From Fretibacterium fastidiosum (lineage in GTDB: Bacteria; Synergistota; Synergistia; Synergistales; Aminobacteriaceae), in contig NZ_OZ209244.1 of assembly GCF_964642095.1 (NCBI RefSeq), positions 682,001-746,000 of the forward strand: a stretch of 64,000 nt of DNA, read 5' to 3'. The notes beneath the pieces are model-generated. The model was not told where the DNA came from. It ran no database searches and worked only from the letters and a program-made list of their open reading frames with translations. Position numbers and translations under genes: made by a program. Below, in pieces: positions 25,347 to 34,311 of the stretch. Numbering within the stretch: position 1 is the first letter of the stretch; each line of letters begins with the position of its first letter.

Positions 25347-25904
25347 ATGGCAGGAGCGGTGTCTTTGGGGATGACGAGTCGGGAGGTGCGCCGCTTCGGG
25401 GACGGGCCGGCCTTTTGCCGCGTGACGTGCGCCATGCGGCCGATGAGGTGCGCACGCCGCGCTTTTTCGCTAGCAGAGGTCCTGATCGTCCTCACGATCC
25501 TGGCCGCCCTGAGCGGCTCCGTGCTCTCGGTGGGGGCGATCTGGGGAAGGCCGACGGCGGCCCAAGAGGCGGACCGCGCCATGCGGTGGCTCTACGGCGT
25601 CGTCGCCAGGGCGGACCTTTCGGGACGGCCCTTCGGCCTGGGGGTTGACGAGGACGCACAATGCCTTCAGGTGCGCTGGGAAAAGCCGCGGAGCGTGGAG
25701 CGGCTCCCGGCGCGCAGCGGCTGCACCTTTCAGTGGCTTGGGGTCGGCAGCGCGACGGTGGACTCCCACTACGCCCCCCAATGGGGGACCTTCAGCTCCG
25801 CCATGACCACCCTGATCCGCGACGCGGAGGGGAAGCGCCACTTCCTGATCCTGTCGGGACAGGGGCAGATTCGGACCGCCGACCACCCTCCGGTCGCGAG
25901 GTAG
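25347..25904 (+). CDS. Type II/IV pseudopilin-like protein with N-methylation motif
   Basis: 185 residues. An unusually long Arg-rich leader (about 38 residues) precedes RRAFSLAEVLIVLTILAALSG. This fits the prepilin-peptidase cleavage and methylation motif, with Ala in place of the usual Gly before Phe and Glu at +5. A hydrophobic helix and a globular C-terminal domain follow. The start could be internal: several later ATGs exist but have poorer RBS. No other pilus or secretion genes are adjacent. It may be a minor pseudopilin acting with an apparatus encoded elsewhere. Confidence 0.72.
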   Translation: MAGAVSLGMTSREVRRFGDGPAFCRVTCAMRPMRCARRAFSLAEVLIVLTILAALSGSVLSVGAIWGRPTAAQEADRAMRWLYGVVARADLSGRPFGLGVDEDAQCLQVRWEKPRSVERLPARSGCTFQWLGVGSATVDSHYAPQWGTFSSAMTTLIRDAEGKRHFLILSGQGQIRTADHPPVAR

Positions 25905-25976
25905 AACGGCCCTGCCGCGACGGGATCGATCGGCGCGCCCCCGTCGGGCGCGCATCCTAAACAAGGGGGGAGCCGC

Positions 25977-26960
25977 ATGATCTCGGTCCTGAGGACGAAC
26001 ACCAACCAGAAGAACCCCGGACACGAGGACCTCAGCCTCGACACGCTGCGCCACGGAAGCTGGATCAACCTGGTGGCGCCCACGCGCCAGGAGCTGGAGG
26101 ACGTGGCGCGCATCGCCGCGGTGCCCCTCGACTTCCTCACGGCGGCCATGGACGTCGAGGAGTCGAGCCGCATCGACGTGGAGGAGGCGGACGAGGACAG
26201 CGGGTGCGACACCTCGCTGCTGATGGTCCTCAACATCCCGAAGCACCCGGAGAGCTTCAGCTTTGACACGCTGCCCCTGGGCATCGTCATCACGGAGTCC
26301 GCCTTCATCACCGTCTGCCTCGAGGAGAACGTGATCCTGCCGGGAGCCGCCGGCGGGGTCAGGGGCTTCTGCACCTGGAAGCACACGCGGTTTCTGCTGC
26401 AGATCCTCTACAGGACGGCGGGCGCCTACCTTCAATACCTGAGCGAGATCAACCGCATGTCCAACAGCATCGAACACACCATGCGCCAGTCCCTGCAGAA
26501 CGAGGAGCTGTTCCGGCTGATGGACCTGGAGAAGGGGCTGACGTACTTCACGGGGTCCATCCGCAGCAACCGCGTGGCCATCGACAAGCTGCTGCGCGTG
26601 CTGAAGAACCCGCAGTATCAGGAACTGGTGAAGATGCGGGAGGAGGACGAGGACCTGCTGGAAGACGTGATCGTGGAGCACGACCAGGCCTACGACATGG
26701 TGCGCGTGTACAGCGACGTGCTGGGCGACACGATGGACGCCTTCGCCTCCATCATCTCCAACAACCTGAACATCGTCATGAAGTTTCTGGCCTCCGTGAC
26801 GATCATCCTGGCCATCCCCGCCGCCGTCTCCAGCTTCTGGGGGATGAACGTGCGGCTGCCGCTGATGGACAGCCCCAACGGCTTCTTCTGGGTCTCCCTG
26901 ATCGCCCTGGCCCTCAGCGCCGTGGCGACCCTGTGGCTCTGGATGCGAAGGATGCTGTGA
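25977..26960 (+). CDS. corA: CorA-family Mg2+/divalent cation channel
   Basis: 327 residues. A long cytosolic N-terminal domain is rich in acidic residues (DVEESSRIDVEEADEDS), followed by a helical stalk. Two C-terminal membrane segments carry the diagnostic loop motif GMN (WGMNVRLPL). CorA pentamers import Mg2+ and sometimes Co2+ or Ni2+. The strong RBS is AAGGGGGGAGCCGC. It is a stand-alone gene. Confidence 0.93.
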   Translation: MISVLRTNTNQKNPGHEDLSLDTLRHGSWINLVAPTRQELEDVARIAAVPLDFLTAAMDVEESSRIDVEEADEDSGCDTSLLMVLNIPKHPESFSFDTLPLGIVITESAFITVCLEENVILPGAAGGVRGFCTWKHTRFLLQILYRTAGAYLQYLSEINRMSNSIEHTMRQSLQNEELFRLMDLEKGLTYFTGSIRSNRVAIDKLLRVLKNPQYQELVKMREEDEDLLEDVIVEHDQAYDMVRVYSDVLGDTMDAFASIISNNLNIVMKFLASVTIILAIPAAVSSFWGMNVRLPLMDSPNGFFWVSLIALALSAVATLWLWMRRML

Positions 26961-26978
26961 GGCGCGGCATGCTTTCGG

Positions 26979-26993
26979 CCCCCCGAAGGGGGG
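26979..26993 (+). terminator. Possible terminator after corA
   Basis: CCCCCC-GAA-GGGGGG lies about 20 bp after the corA stop, followed by GTGTTGTTG. The T-tract is imperfect. Confidence 0.45.
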
Positions 26994-27315
26994 GTGTTGT
27001 TGAGTGTGGGAAGCAACCCCTCCGGTTCGCTAGTGCGAACCACCTCCCCTTGCAGGGGAGGCAAAAAGAAGAGGCGCGTTTTTCAAGCCCCCGGTTTATT
27101 AGGCTCCCCTGGAAGGGGAGCTGGCGAGCCCTGCAAGGGCGAGACTGAGGGGTTGTTGGCCCTTTGCACGATGGGTTGTCGTTGGGTATGAAGCTAACCC
27201 CTCCACCTCACTCCGTTCGGCGCCTCCCCTTACAGGGGAGGCGAAAGCCTTTCGGGCCACTTCCCCTTTCATACCTTTCATCAGCGAGGCGGCAAATGCC
27301 GTTTCGTTAAACGCG
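26994..27315. repeat. Gene-free region with copies of a dispersed palindromic repeat
   Basis: No gene is seen in this stretch. It holds several short hairpins built on CTCCCCTTGCAGGGGAG-like cores (about 27045-27063, 27103-27120, 27224-27242). Next to them are segments such as AACCCCTCCACCTCACTCCG. The stretch 27040-27085 matches, in reverse complement, the repeat at 57388-57460. These look like non-coding dispersed repeats. Confidence 0.65.
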
Positions 27316-27320
27316 CTTTG

Positions 27321-29336
27321 TTATCGGTGCGCCCTTCGGGTGAAGAGCCAGACGGCGGCCAGCAGGGCCAGCCCCACCGCCGTGACGGCGGGCCACACGG
27401 AGAGGACCAGCACCCCCGCGACGCAGAGGACGAGGCGCGTCAGGAGGTTCAGTGGTCCGTTCATGTAGCCCATCCACATGCTGGCGAAGGCGACGACGGC
27501 GGAGACGCCGCTCAGGAGCCCCCAGCCGACGGCGGCCGGGCCGCCCTGCATGAGGAGCCCCGGATCGTAGCAGAAGGCAAAGGGCACGACGTAGGCCATA
27601 AAGCCGAGCTGCATGGCGTGGAAGCCGGTCCTGTTCGGGTCTGCGCCGGCGATGGAGCTGGCCGCGTAGGCCGCCAGAGCGACGGGGGGCGTGATGTTGG
27701 AGATGATGGCGTAGTAGAAGACGAACATGTGCGCGGCGATGGGCAGGAACCCCAGCTTCACCAGGATGGGCGCGCCCAGGGCCGCCGCCAGGATGTAGGC
27801 GCCCGTGGTGGGCAGGCCCATGCCCAGAAAGGTGGCGATGAGCATCACGAGCACCAGCGCCAGGAAGGGCGCGTCCCCCGCCAGGGAGATGATGAAGCCC
27901 ACCAGCTTGCCGCCGATCCCCGTCAGGGACACGGCCCCCAGCACGATGCCCGCCGAGGCGCAGGCCACGCACACCAGCGGGATGCCCCGCGCGCCCCTCT
28001 CCACCGCGTCGATGACGTCGCGCACGTTCATGCCGGGGTTGAACCTGGAGGCGACGAGGAGGAAGGCGCAGATCAGGACGAAGAGCAGGTTGGCGTTCAC
28101 CCTCTCGGTGAGCTCAGGCCGCAGGGCCAAAAGCGCCGCGAGGGCCGCGGAGATCGCCGCCGCGACGCAGGCGGAGTGCTTTTCCGAAGGCGAGCTGTCC
28201 GGCCTGAAGTTGAAGAACGCCACGAACCAGGCCAGCCCGATGCCGATCAGGGCCGCCCTCATGGGGGTGTAGCCGGCGAGGAGGAACGCCACGAGGCCCA
28301 CCAGGGGCGCGATCATGTAAAAGCGCTTCAAGACCTCGATCTTTGAGGGCAACTCGTCGGGGGGAAGCCCCTTGAGGCCCTTCTTCAGCGCGCGCAGGCG
28401 CACCATGACGAAGAGCGCGCCGTAGTAGAGCAGGGCCGGAAAGAGGGCCGCGATCATGACGTCGCGGTACGGCACGCCGAGGAAGGACGCCATCAGGAAC
28501 GCGCCCGCCCCCATGATGGGCGGCATGATCTGGCCCCCCGAACTGGCCACGGCCTCCACCGCCCCGGCGAAGTCGGGGGCGTAGCCGATCTTCTTCATCA
28601 GCGGGATGGTGAAGGTCCCCGTGCCGTAGACGTTGGCCACGGCCGAGCCGCTAATGGAGCCGAAGAGGCAGGAGCTCACGACGGCGATCTGCGCCGGTCC
28701 CCCCGGCGTGGCGCCGGTGAAGGCCTGCGCCACGCTCATGAACCAGTCCCCTGCGCCGCTCTTCTCGAGGAAGGCGCCAAAGATCAGGAAGATCATGACG
28801 AAGGTGGCGGAGACGCCCAGCGGCATGGAGAAGATTCCCTCGTCCGTCAGGAACAGCCCCTCGACGACCTCCGAGCAGGAGAACTGAAAGCCGCGCATCA
28901 GGCCCGGCAGCTTGTAGCCGTAGAGCATGTAGACGGCGAACAGGCCCGCGATGAGCGCCAGGGGCAGTCCCACGATGCGCCGCGTGCCCTCCAGGAGCAG
29001 GACGACGAGCAGCGCCCCCAGCACGAGCTGCGTCGTCGTCAGCGGGTCGATCTGCTGGATGCGCTCCGTGATGGCGGTGTAGTTGATCGTGGAGTAGAGC
29101 CCCGGCGCGGCGGCCAGGGCTGCGAGGGCCCAGTCCCAGAGCGGCACGCGGTCCATCGGCGAGCGCTTCGTCATGGGGTAGAGCACGAAGGCCAGCGGCA
29201 GCACCCAGGCCAGGTGGATGCTGCGCTGAAGGTAGGCCTCGAAGTTTCCCGCCGCCGCCGTGTAGAGGTGGAACAACCCCATCAGCAGCACGTAGAGGTA
29301 GACGAACGTCCTCGTCCTTCCGCTTAATTTCCTCAA
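27321..29336 (-). CDS. TRAP transporter fused 4TM/12TM permease (TAXI type)
   Basis: A 671-residue fusion of the small (DctQ-like) and large (DctM-like) membrane subunits, the usual form in TAXI-TRAP systems. Four N-terminal helices precede the large domain. The large domain contains FGSISGSAVANVYGTGTFTIPLMKK region motifs, the VEAVASSGGQIMPPIMGAGAF signature and the second half GMGLPTTGAYILAAAL. The TTG start at 29336 keeps a short cytosolic RKLSGRTRT before the first helix. It lies 124 bp after its receptor gene, with a hairpin between. Confidence 0.94.
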   Translation of the reverse strand: MRKLSGRTRTFVYLYVLLMGLFHLYTAAAGNFEAYLQRSIHLAWVLPLAFVLYPMTKRSPMDRVPLWDWALAALAAAPGLYSTINYTAITERIQQIDPLTTTQLVLGALLVVLLLEGTRRIVGLPLALIAGLFAVYMLYGYKLPGLMRGFQFSCSEVVEGLFLTDEGIFSMPLGVSATFVMIFLIFGAFLEKSGAGDWFMSVAQAFTGATPGGPAQIAVVSSCLFGSISGSAVANVYGTGTFTIPLMKKIGYAPDFAGAVEAVASSGGQIMPPIMGAGAFLMASFLGVPYRDVMIAALFPALLYYGALFVMVRLRALKKGLKGLPPDELPSKIEVLKRFYMIAPLVGLVAFLLAGYTPMRAALIGIGLAWFVAFFNFRPDSSPSEKHSACVAAAISAALAALLALRPELTERVNANLLFVLICAFLLVASRFNPGMNVRDVIDAVERGARGIPLVCVACASAGIVLGAVSLTGIGGKLVGFIISLAGDAPFLALVLVMLIATFLGMGLPTTGAYILAAALGAPILVKLGFLPIAAHMFVFYYAIISNITPPVALAAYAASSIAGADPNRTGFHAMQLGFMAYVVPFAFCYDPGLLMQGGPAAVGWGLLSGVSAVVAFASMWMGYMNGPLNLLTRLVLCVAGVLVLSVWPAVTAVGLALLAAVWLFTRRAHR

Positions 29337-29394
29337 GGTATCATCCCCGTTCGGCGGGCGGCGCCCCCAGCAGGGCAGGCCCGCAGAAAATTTC

Positions 29395-29431
29395 GGGAGA
29401 GGGGAAGAACACGGCTCTCTCCCCCTCTCCC
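29395..29431 (-). terminator. Hairpin between TAXI receptor and permease genes
   Basis: A 10-bp inverted repeat (GGGAGAGGGG at 29395-29404, CCCCTCTCCC at 29422-29431) is followed on the minus strand by GAAATTTTC. It may attenuate transcription so that more receptor than permease is made, or stabilise the receptor mRNA. Confidence 0.45.
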
Positions 29432-29460
29432 CTTCGGCCCCGACTCGGACGCGGGCCGCG

Positions 29461-30474
29461 CTATTTCGCCACGGTCTTCCAGAAGGCCTCGGAACCAGCG
29501 TGCGACGGCACCCTGGCCGGGACGGTCGCTGCCGGGTCCAGCTCCTCCATGTCCTTCACGGCCGCGACGAGGGAGTCCCTGTGCTCCCACAGGGCGCGGT
29601 TGAGCTCGAACACCAGGGATTCCGGAAGGTCCCTGCGGATGACGATGCAGGTGTAGTCTCCAACGGTCTTGACGGGCTCAGCTCCCTCCGGGACGGCCTT
29701 GTAGATGCCGGGGTCGATGGTGAAGGTCTCCGTACCGTAGGCGGCGGAAAGCCTGTCCAGCGCCTCCTGCCCCACGGGCAGCAGCACGACGTCCAGCTTG
29801 CTCTCGATGTTCATGACGATCGAGGCGACCTTGCCCACGGAAAACGCGAAGCAGTCCAGATGGTTGTCCGCCAGGAGGTCCGCGCCGCCCTCGTAGGACG
29901 CATACTCCACCGTGCCGCCCCACTCCTCGAAGGTCTTCTTGTAGTCGAACCCATAGCCCTTGTCGAACAGGGCCTTGACGACGAACTCCGACGACGTGCC
30001 GGGCTTCAGCGTGGCAAAGCGCATCTTGAGCTTCTTGTCGATCACGTCCCCCAGGGATTTGACGCCGTTCTTCTCGGCGAAGTCCCGGCGCATGATGAAG
30101 TAGGTGTACTGGGTGTAGAGGTTCGCCATGATGACGGCGTTTTCCATCTTCTGGCCTTTGGTGAAGTCCACGCCCCCCTCCTGGGTGGCCGCACCGACCA
30201 TGGAGGTCACGGAGAAGCCCAGGTCCCCCTTGGCGTTGTTGGCGTTCACGATGTTGGCGACGCCGCCGCCCGAGCTGCTGGTGGTCTGGGGCAGGCCCGC
30301 GCCCGTCCACATGTCCGCCAGGGCCGTGCCCAGCGCAAACCAGTTGCCGCCGGGAGGTCCGGCCATGAAGCGCAGCTGGTCGGGCCATCCGGCCTTATCG
30401 ACGCCGGCCGCCGGCCCTGCGGCAAGGGCCAGGGTGGCCAGGATCAGGAAAGCGAAACGAAAGGACCTTTTCAT
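29461..30474 (-). CDS. TRAP transporter solute receptor, TAXI family
   Basis: A 337-residue periplasmic binding protein. The signal peptide is MKRSFRFAFLILATLALAAG, cleaved near AAGVDKA. LRFMAGPPGGNWFALGTALADMW is the TAXI N-terminal signature, and SSGGGVANIVNANNAKGDLGFSVTS is the ligand-site region. AGGGGAG precedes the ATG at 30474; an upstream in-frame start only adds a charged stretch before the signal peptide. It pairs with the fused permease downstream. Ligands of TAXI proteins are often glutamate or dicarboxylates, but this one is not assignable. Confidence 0.93.
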   Translation of the reverse strand: MKRSFRFAFLILATLALAAGPAAGVDKAGWPDQLRFMAGPPGGNWFALGTALADMWTGAGLPQTTSSSGGGVANIVNANNAKGDLGFSVTSMVGAATQEGGVDFTKGQKMENAVIMANLYTQYTYFIMRRDFAEKNGVKSLGDVIDKKLKMRFATLKPGTSSEFVVKALFDKGYGFDYKKTFEEWGGTVEYASYEGGADLLADNHLDCFAFSVGKVASIVMNIESKLDVVLLPVGQEALDRLSAAYGTETFTIDPGIYKAVPEGAEPVKTVGDYTCIVIRRDLPESLVFELNRALWEHRDSLVAAVKDMEELDPAATVPARVPSHAGSEAFWKTVAK

Positions 30475-30771
30475 CGTGCGATCTCCCCTCTCTCGCGCGG
30501 CGATGCGCGCGCCTTCGCCGAAGCGGCCTTCCTTCCTCCCGCGGGAACCGTCGCCCGCCGAGGAAGGGGACCGCACGGCATCGATTTGTGGCGTAGCGGT
30601 ATTGGTGACATCAGGCTAAAGCGTCTCTATTTTATCACAGTACGCTCCCGCGCCAGCCCTGCGGACCGTTCCGGTTGATCCACTCAAATGCAGCAAAAGG
30701 CGGGAGCGCCTGTCGAAACAGACATCCCCGCCCTGTAATATCCCGTCCTGTCAGCGTCCTGACGGCAAACG

Positions 30772-31746
30772 TCACAGCCCGTTGACGACGTTCACCGGCC
30801 TGCCCTCCAAATAGGCCTTGACGTTCGAGAGCGTACACTCCATGATGCGCCGCCTGCTCTCAAGGGAGGCCCATGAGATGTGGGGCGTTATCACGCAGTT
30901 TTTCGCTGACAACAGGGGGTTGTCGCCGCGGATGGGCTCGCTTGACACGACGTCCAGGGCCGCGCCGCCGACCTTGCCGCTGTTCAGCGCGTCGGCAAGG
31001 TCGCGTTCGTTGACGAGTTGTCCGCGCGCGTTGTTGACGATCAGCACGCCATCCTTCATCTTTGCGATCGTATTTTTGCAGATGAGGCCCGCGTTCTCGG
31101 ACGTCAGGTTGCAGTGCAGCGTGATTGCGTCCGACCGGGCGAGAAGCGCGTCCAGATCGACGTACTCCGCTATCTGCCTGCCTGAGTCGTTGGGATAGAG
31201 GTCGTAAGCGAGGACGTTCATGCCCATCGCCCTCGCGATCGCGCCCTCACGCTGGCCGATTCTGCCGAAGCCGATGATCCCGATCGTCTTGCCGTCGAGC
31301 TCTATCTGCGGGGTCTCCCAGTAGCAGAAGTCGGCGCAGCGCTCCCACCGGCCCTCGTGGACGGTCTGGTCGTGGAGCCCGATCCTGTGGCATAGCTCAA
31401 GCAAGAGCGCTATCGAAAACTGGCTGACCGAGGCCGTCCCATAGGCGGGGACGTTCGACAGCGGGATGCCGCGCTCCTTCGCATAAGCCGCATCGACGAC
31501 GTTGTACCCGGTCGCCAGCATGGCGATGAACTTCACGTTCGGACAGGCATCGATGACCCTCTTCGTTATCGGCGTCTTGTTGGTCAGCACGATCTCCGCT
31601 CCGCCAATGCGCGCGATGGCCTCGTCTTCATCGGTCAGGCTCGTGCGGTCATAGACCTTCAGCGCACCAAGCTTCTCCAACTCTCCCCAGCTCAGGTCAC
31701 CGGGGTTTTCCGTGTATCCGTCGAGGACGACGATTTCAGGGGACAT
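30772..31746 (-). CDS. D-2-hydroxyacid dehydrogenase (glycerate/hydroxypyruvate type)
   Basis: A 324-residue NAD(P)-dependent oxidoreductase that interconverts 2-oxoacids and D-2-hydroxyacids. The dinucleotide-binding motif is GIIGFGRIGQ. Catalytic residues appear as Arg in NNARGQLV, Glu in SSEPI and His in TPHISWAS. The ATG at 31746 has GGAGG ten bases upstream; earlier ATGs at 31779 and 31791 are possible. It is the last gene of the RraA-pxpBCA unit, 38 bp after pxpA. The substrate is unknown, perhaps 2-oxoglutarate, hydroxypyruvate or phenylpyruvate. Confidence 0.92.
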   Translation of the reverse strand: MSPEIVVLDGYTENPGDLSWGELEKLGALKVYDRTSLTDEDEAIARIGGAEIVLTNKTPITKRVIDACPNVKFIAMLATGYNVVDAAYAKERGIPLSNVPAYGTASVSQFSIALLLELCHRIGLHDQTVHEGRWERCADFCYWETPQIELDGKTIGIIGFGRIGQREGAIARAMGMNVLAYDLYPNDSGRQIAEYVDLDALLARSDAITLHCNLTSENAGLICKNTIAKMKDGVLIVNNARGQLVNERDLADALNSGKVGGAALDVVSSEPIRGDNPLLSAKNCVITPHISWASLESRRRIMECTLSNVKAYLEGRPVNVVNGL

Positions 31747-31784
31747 GGGATTGGAACCTCCGTTCTTTACATTTTTCATATCGC

Positions 31785-32546
31785 TCAGCATTGGAAATTG
31801 CAGACCGCTATTCCCTCGCGCTCAAAGGCTTTGCGGATTTTTCTGACGAAATCGAGGGCCTTCGGACCGTCGCCGTGTACGCAAAGCGTGTCGCCCTTGA
31901 TCTCGAGCTCGCGGCCGCTCAACGCCGTCACCCTGCCCTCCTTGACCATGCGGACGCACCTCGCGATCGCGACGTCCTCGTCGGTGATCATCGCGCCCGG
32001 CGTCTTGCGCGGGACGAGGCTCAGGTCGTCCTGGTAAGCCCTGTCCACAAATATCTCGGCCTTTGCGTCGAGCCCCGCGCTCGCCGCCTCCTCTCCAAGG
32101 ACCGCGCCGGCGCAGTAGTAGACGATCAGTGAATCGTCCACCTCTCGAACGGCCTCGCAGATCGCACGCGACGCGTCGCGGTCGTACTGGCAGAGATTGC
32201 CGAGCGCACCATGCGGGGCGACGTGCTGGAGCCTCATCCCTTCGGCCTCAACAAAGGCCTTCAAAGCGCCGATCTGATACTTCACATCGTTCTTTATCTC
32301 GAGGGGGGTGAGCGCCATCTTCCTGCGTCCAAAGCCCTGAAGGTCGGGATAGCCGGGGTGCGCGCCGACTGCAACGCCCCGCTCCCTTGCCATTTTGACC
32401 GTGCGGTCCATCACCATCGGGTCGCCGGCATGGAAGCCGCAGGCGACGTTCGCCGAGGTGACAAATTTTATCACCTCCTCGTCGCCGCCGATGGTGTACG
32501 CTCCGAAGCTTTCACCCATGTCGCTGTTCAAGTCTATCCGAAACAT
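31785..32546 (-). CDS. pxpA: 5-oxoprolinase subunit A (LamB/YcsF family)
   Basis: 253 residues. It begins with the family signature IDLNSDMGESFG and has NVACGFHAGDP, GAHPGYPDLQGFGRR and HVAPHGAL. In known systems PxpA works with PxpB and PxpC to open 5-oxoproline (pyroglutamate) with ATP, yielding glutamate. The ATG at 32546 has GGAGGATTGAAGCG upstream; upstream in-frame sequence lies inside pxpC. It is placed four bases after pxpC. Confidence 0.93.
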   Translation of the reverse strand: MFRIDLNSDMGESFGAYTIGGDEEVIKFVTSANVACGFHAGDPMVMDRTVKMARERGVAVGAHPGYPDLQGFGRRKMALTPLEIKNDVKYQIGALKAFVEAEGMRLQHVAPHGALGNLCQYDRDASRAICEAVREVDDSLIVYYCAGAVLGEEAASAGLDAKAEIFVDRAYQDDLSLVPRKTPGAMITDEDVAIARCVRMVKEGRVTALSGRELEIKGDTLCVHGDGPKALDFVRKIRKAFEREGIAVCNFQC

Positions 32547-32550
32547 CGCT

Positions 32551-33573
32551 TCAATCCTCCTCTCTTTCGATGCTGACGCTGTACGCCCTCCCGTCCACGG
32601 TGACCTTGAAAGAACGACGCGCCGGACGTTCAAAGCCCCGCCCGATCCTTGCGGCCAGTGCATCAAGCTCACGGCGGCTCGCCTCGGCCAGGCGCTCCGC
32701 CTCCTCGACGCTCGTCCTCACGAAGCGAACCGCGTCGCCCGCCTTGCACTGTCCGAGGACCGGCAGGTCCACGGTGATGACGGTCGCTATCTTCGCGTAG
32801 CCGCCGACGGTCTGGTGTTCGGCCATCATGACGATCGGGTCTCCGGAGGTCGGCACCTGAACGGAGCCGAACACGATGCCGTCCGAGATGATGTTGCCGT
32901 CGGTGACGTGCCGAATCTTCGGCCCCTCCAACCGGTAGCCCTGCCTGTCGAAGTCCGCGCCAATCGTGTAGCGCGAGTTCAGGAACGTCGCGATCCCCTC
33001 TTCGGTGAACCTGTCGTCCTGCGGCCCCAAGATCACCCTCAGCGCGCGCTCACCGGATGGGATCGGTTCCGGCTCGGCGACCCGGCCGGCCAGGTTGGGC
33101 AAGCCGGAGACGTCCTTCAGCAGGCGGACCTCGTCGCCCTGCCTCAGCCTGCGGCCTCTGTATCCGCCAAAGCCCTTGCCGACCATCGTGCTCCTGCTGT
33201 TCATCAGGAGGGGAACGTCCACCCCGCCCGCAAACGCCAGGTAAGCGCGACATCCGATCCTGGCGGCGCCCAACCTCAACCTGTCACCGGGGCGCACGGC
33301 GAAGGCGCGGCAATTGGGAACCGGAGCACCGTTCAGGACCGGGCTCATATCAGCCCCGACAATGACCATGACCGCGTTCTCGGCGAATGAGATCGAAGGC
33401 CCGATCACGGTTGCCTCGAGGCACGCCTCACTTCGATCGTTGCCGACTAGAAGGTTGGCAATCTCAAACGATCGCCTGTCCATCGGACCAGACGACGAAA
33501 CGCCGAACGATTCGTACCCGAACCGCCCGCCGTCCTGGACCGTGGTCAAAATCCCTCCATTCTCGATGATCAT
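32551..33573 (-). CDS. pxpC: 5-oxoprolinase subunit C (KipA/AHS2 family)
   Basis: 340 residues. The AHS2 start is IIENGGILTTVQDGGRFGYESFGVSSSGPMD. MVIVGADMSPVLNG, YLAFAGG and the late MMAEHQTVGGYAKIATV are conserved family segments. It acts as a complex with PxpB. ATGA overlaps the pxpB stop, and AAAAGGAGG is upstream. Together with pxpA and pxpB it forms a complete pyroglutamate-hydrolase set. Confidence 0.93.
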   Translation of the reverse strand: MIIENGGILTTVQDGGRFGYESFGVSSSGPMDRRSFEIANLLVGNDRSEACLEATVIGPSISFAENAVMVIVGADMSPVLNGAPVPNCRAFAVRPGDRLRLGAARIGCRAYLAFAGGVDVPLLMNSRSTMVGKGFGGYRGRRLRQGDEVRLLKDVSGLPNLAGRVAEPEPIPSGERALRVILGPQDDRFTEEGIATFLNSRYTIGADFDRQGYRLEGPKIRHVTDGNIISDGIVFGSVQVPTSGDPIVMMAEHQTVGGYAKIATVITVDLPVLGQCKAGDAVRFVRTSVEEAERLAEASRRELDALAARIGRGFERPARRSFKVTVDGRAYSVSIEREED

Positions 33574-34304
33574 GGGGTCCCCTCCTTTTCGTACGTCCTG
33601 CAGACGTACTCGGAGAGCTCGACCCGACGTTTGATGTCGAAGTACTCGTCGCGGTCGATCGGGATATGGCGGATCCATTGCCCCGCCTTCAGCAGAAAAG
33701 GGTTTTCCCTGCGATAGTCGCAGACAAGGACCGGCGTTGTCCCGATGATGTTCCAGCCGCACGGCTGGTCGAAGGGGATTATGTTGCTCAACGCGAGTTG
33801 AACGACAACGCTGCCCCCGTCGATGCGCACGCGCGGACTCTCGCGGCGCTTGAACGAGAACGGGTTCTCGAAACGCGCCGTGTACGGGTGTCCGGGCGCG
33901 AAGCCCAGCATGTAGACGAAGTAATCGCTGCCGCTGTGTATCCTTATGACCTCCTCGACCGTCTTGTCCTCAATCCTCGCTATCTCCTCTATGTCGGGCG
34001 CAAACTCCGGGTCATAGATCACCGGGATCTCCGTGATCACCGGTTTCGGAAGCGTCACGCTCCGGAGGTTCGCAAGGCTTTGACCTACGAACTCCCTCAC
34101 CGCACCGCTCTTTACAGCGCAGGGATCGTACTGAATCAGCAGAGAGCGATAGGCCGGAGTCAACTCGCGCATCCCGGCGAAAGGGCGCCGTTCGAGCGAG
34201 AACATCAGCGAGCGGACCTTGGCGTTGGTCTCGATCCCAATCTCGTTCTCGAACTCAACGAGGACTGCGGAATCCCCTGCCTGTTTTATCGCAACGTCCT
34301 GCAT
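33570..34304 (-). CDS. pxpB: 5-oxoprolinase subunit B (KipI/AHS1 family)
   Basis: 244 residues. It opens IKQAGDSAVLVEFENEIG and has the AHS1 core LGFAPGHPYTARF, ESPRVRIDGGSVVVQLALSN and GWNIIGTTPV. The core differs from common PxpB: GFPYL is replaced by GHPYT and AGSVGIAG by GGSVVVQLA. The ligand might therefore differ from 5-oxoproline. It is seven bases after the RraA-like gene and overlaps pxpC by four. Confidence 0.88.
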   Translation of the reverse strand: MQDVAIKQAGDSAVLVEFENEIGIETNAKVRSLMFSLERRPFAGMRELTPAYRSLLIQYDPCAVKSGAVREFVGQSLANLRSVTLPKPVITEIPVIYDPEFAPDIEEIARIEDKTVEEVIRIHSGSDYFVYMLGFAPGHPYTARFENPFSFKRRESPRVRIDGGSVVVQLALSNIIPFDQPCGWNIIGTTPVLVCDYRRENPFLLKAGQWIRHIPIDRDEYFDIKRRVELSEYVCRTYEKEGTP

Positions 34305-34311
34305 CTTTCAC

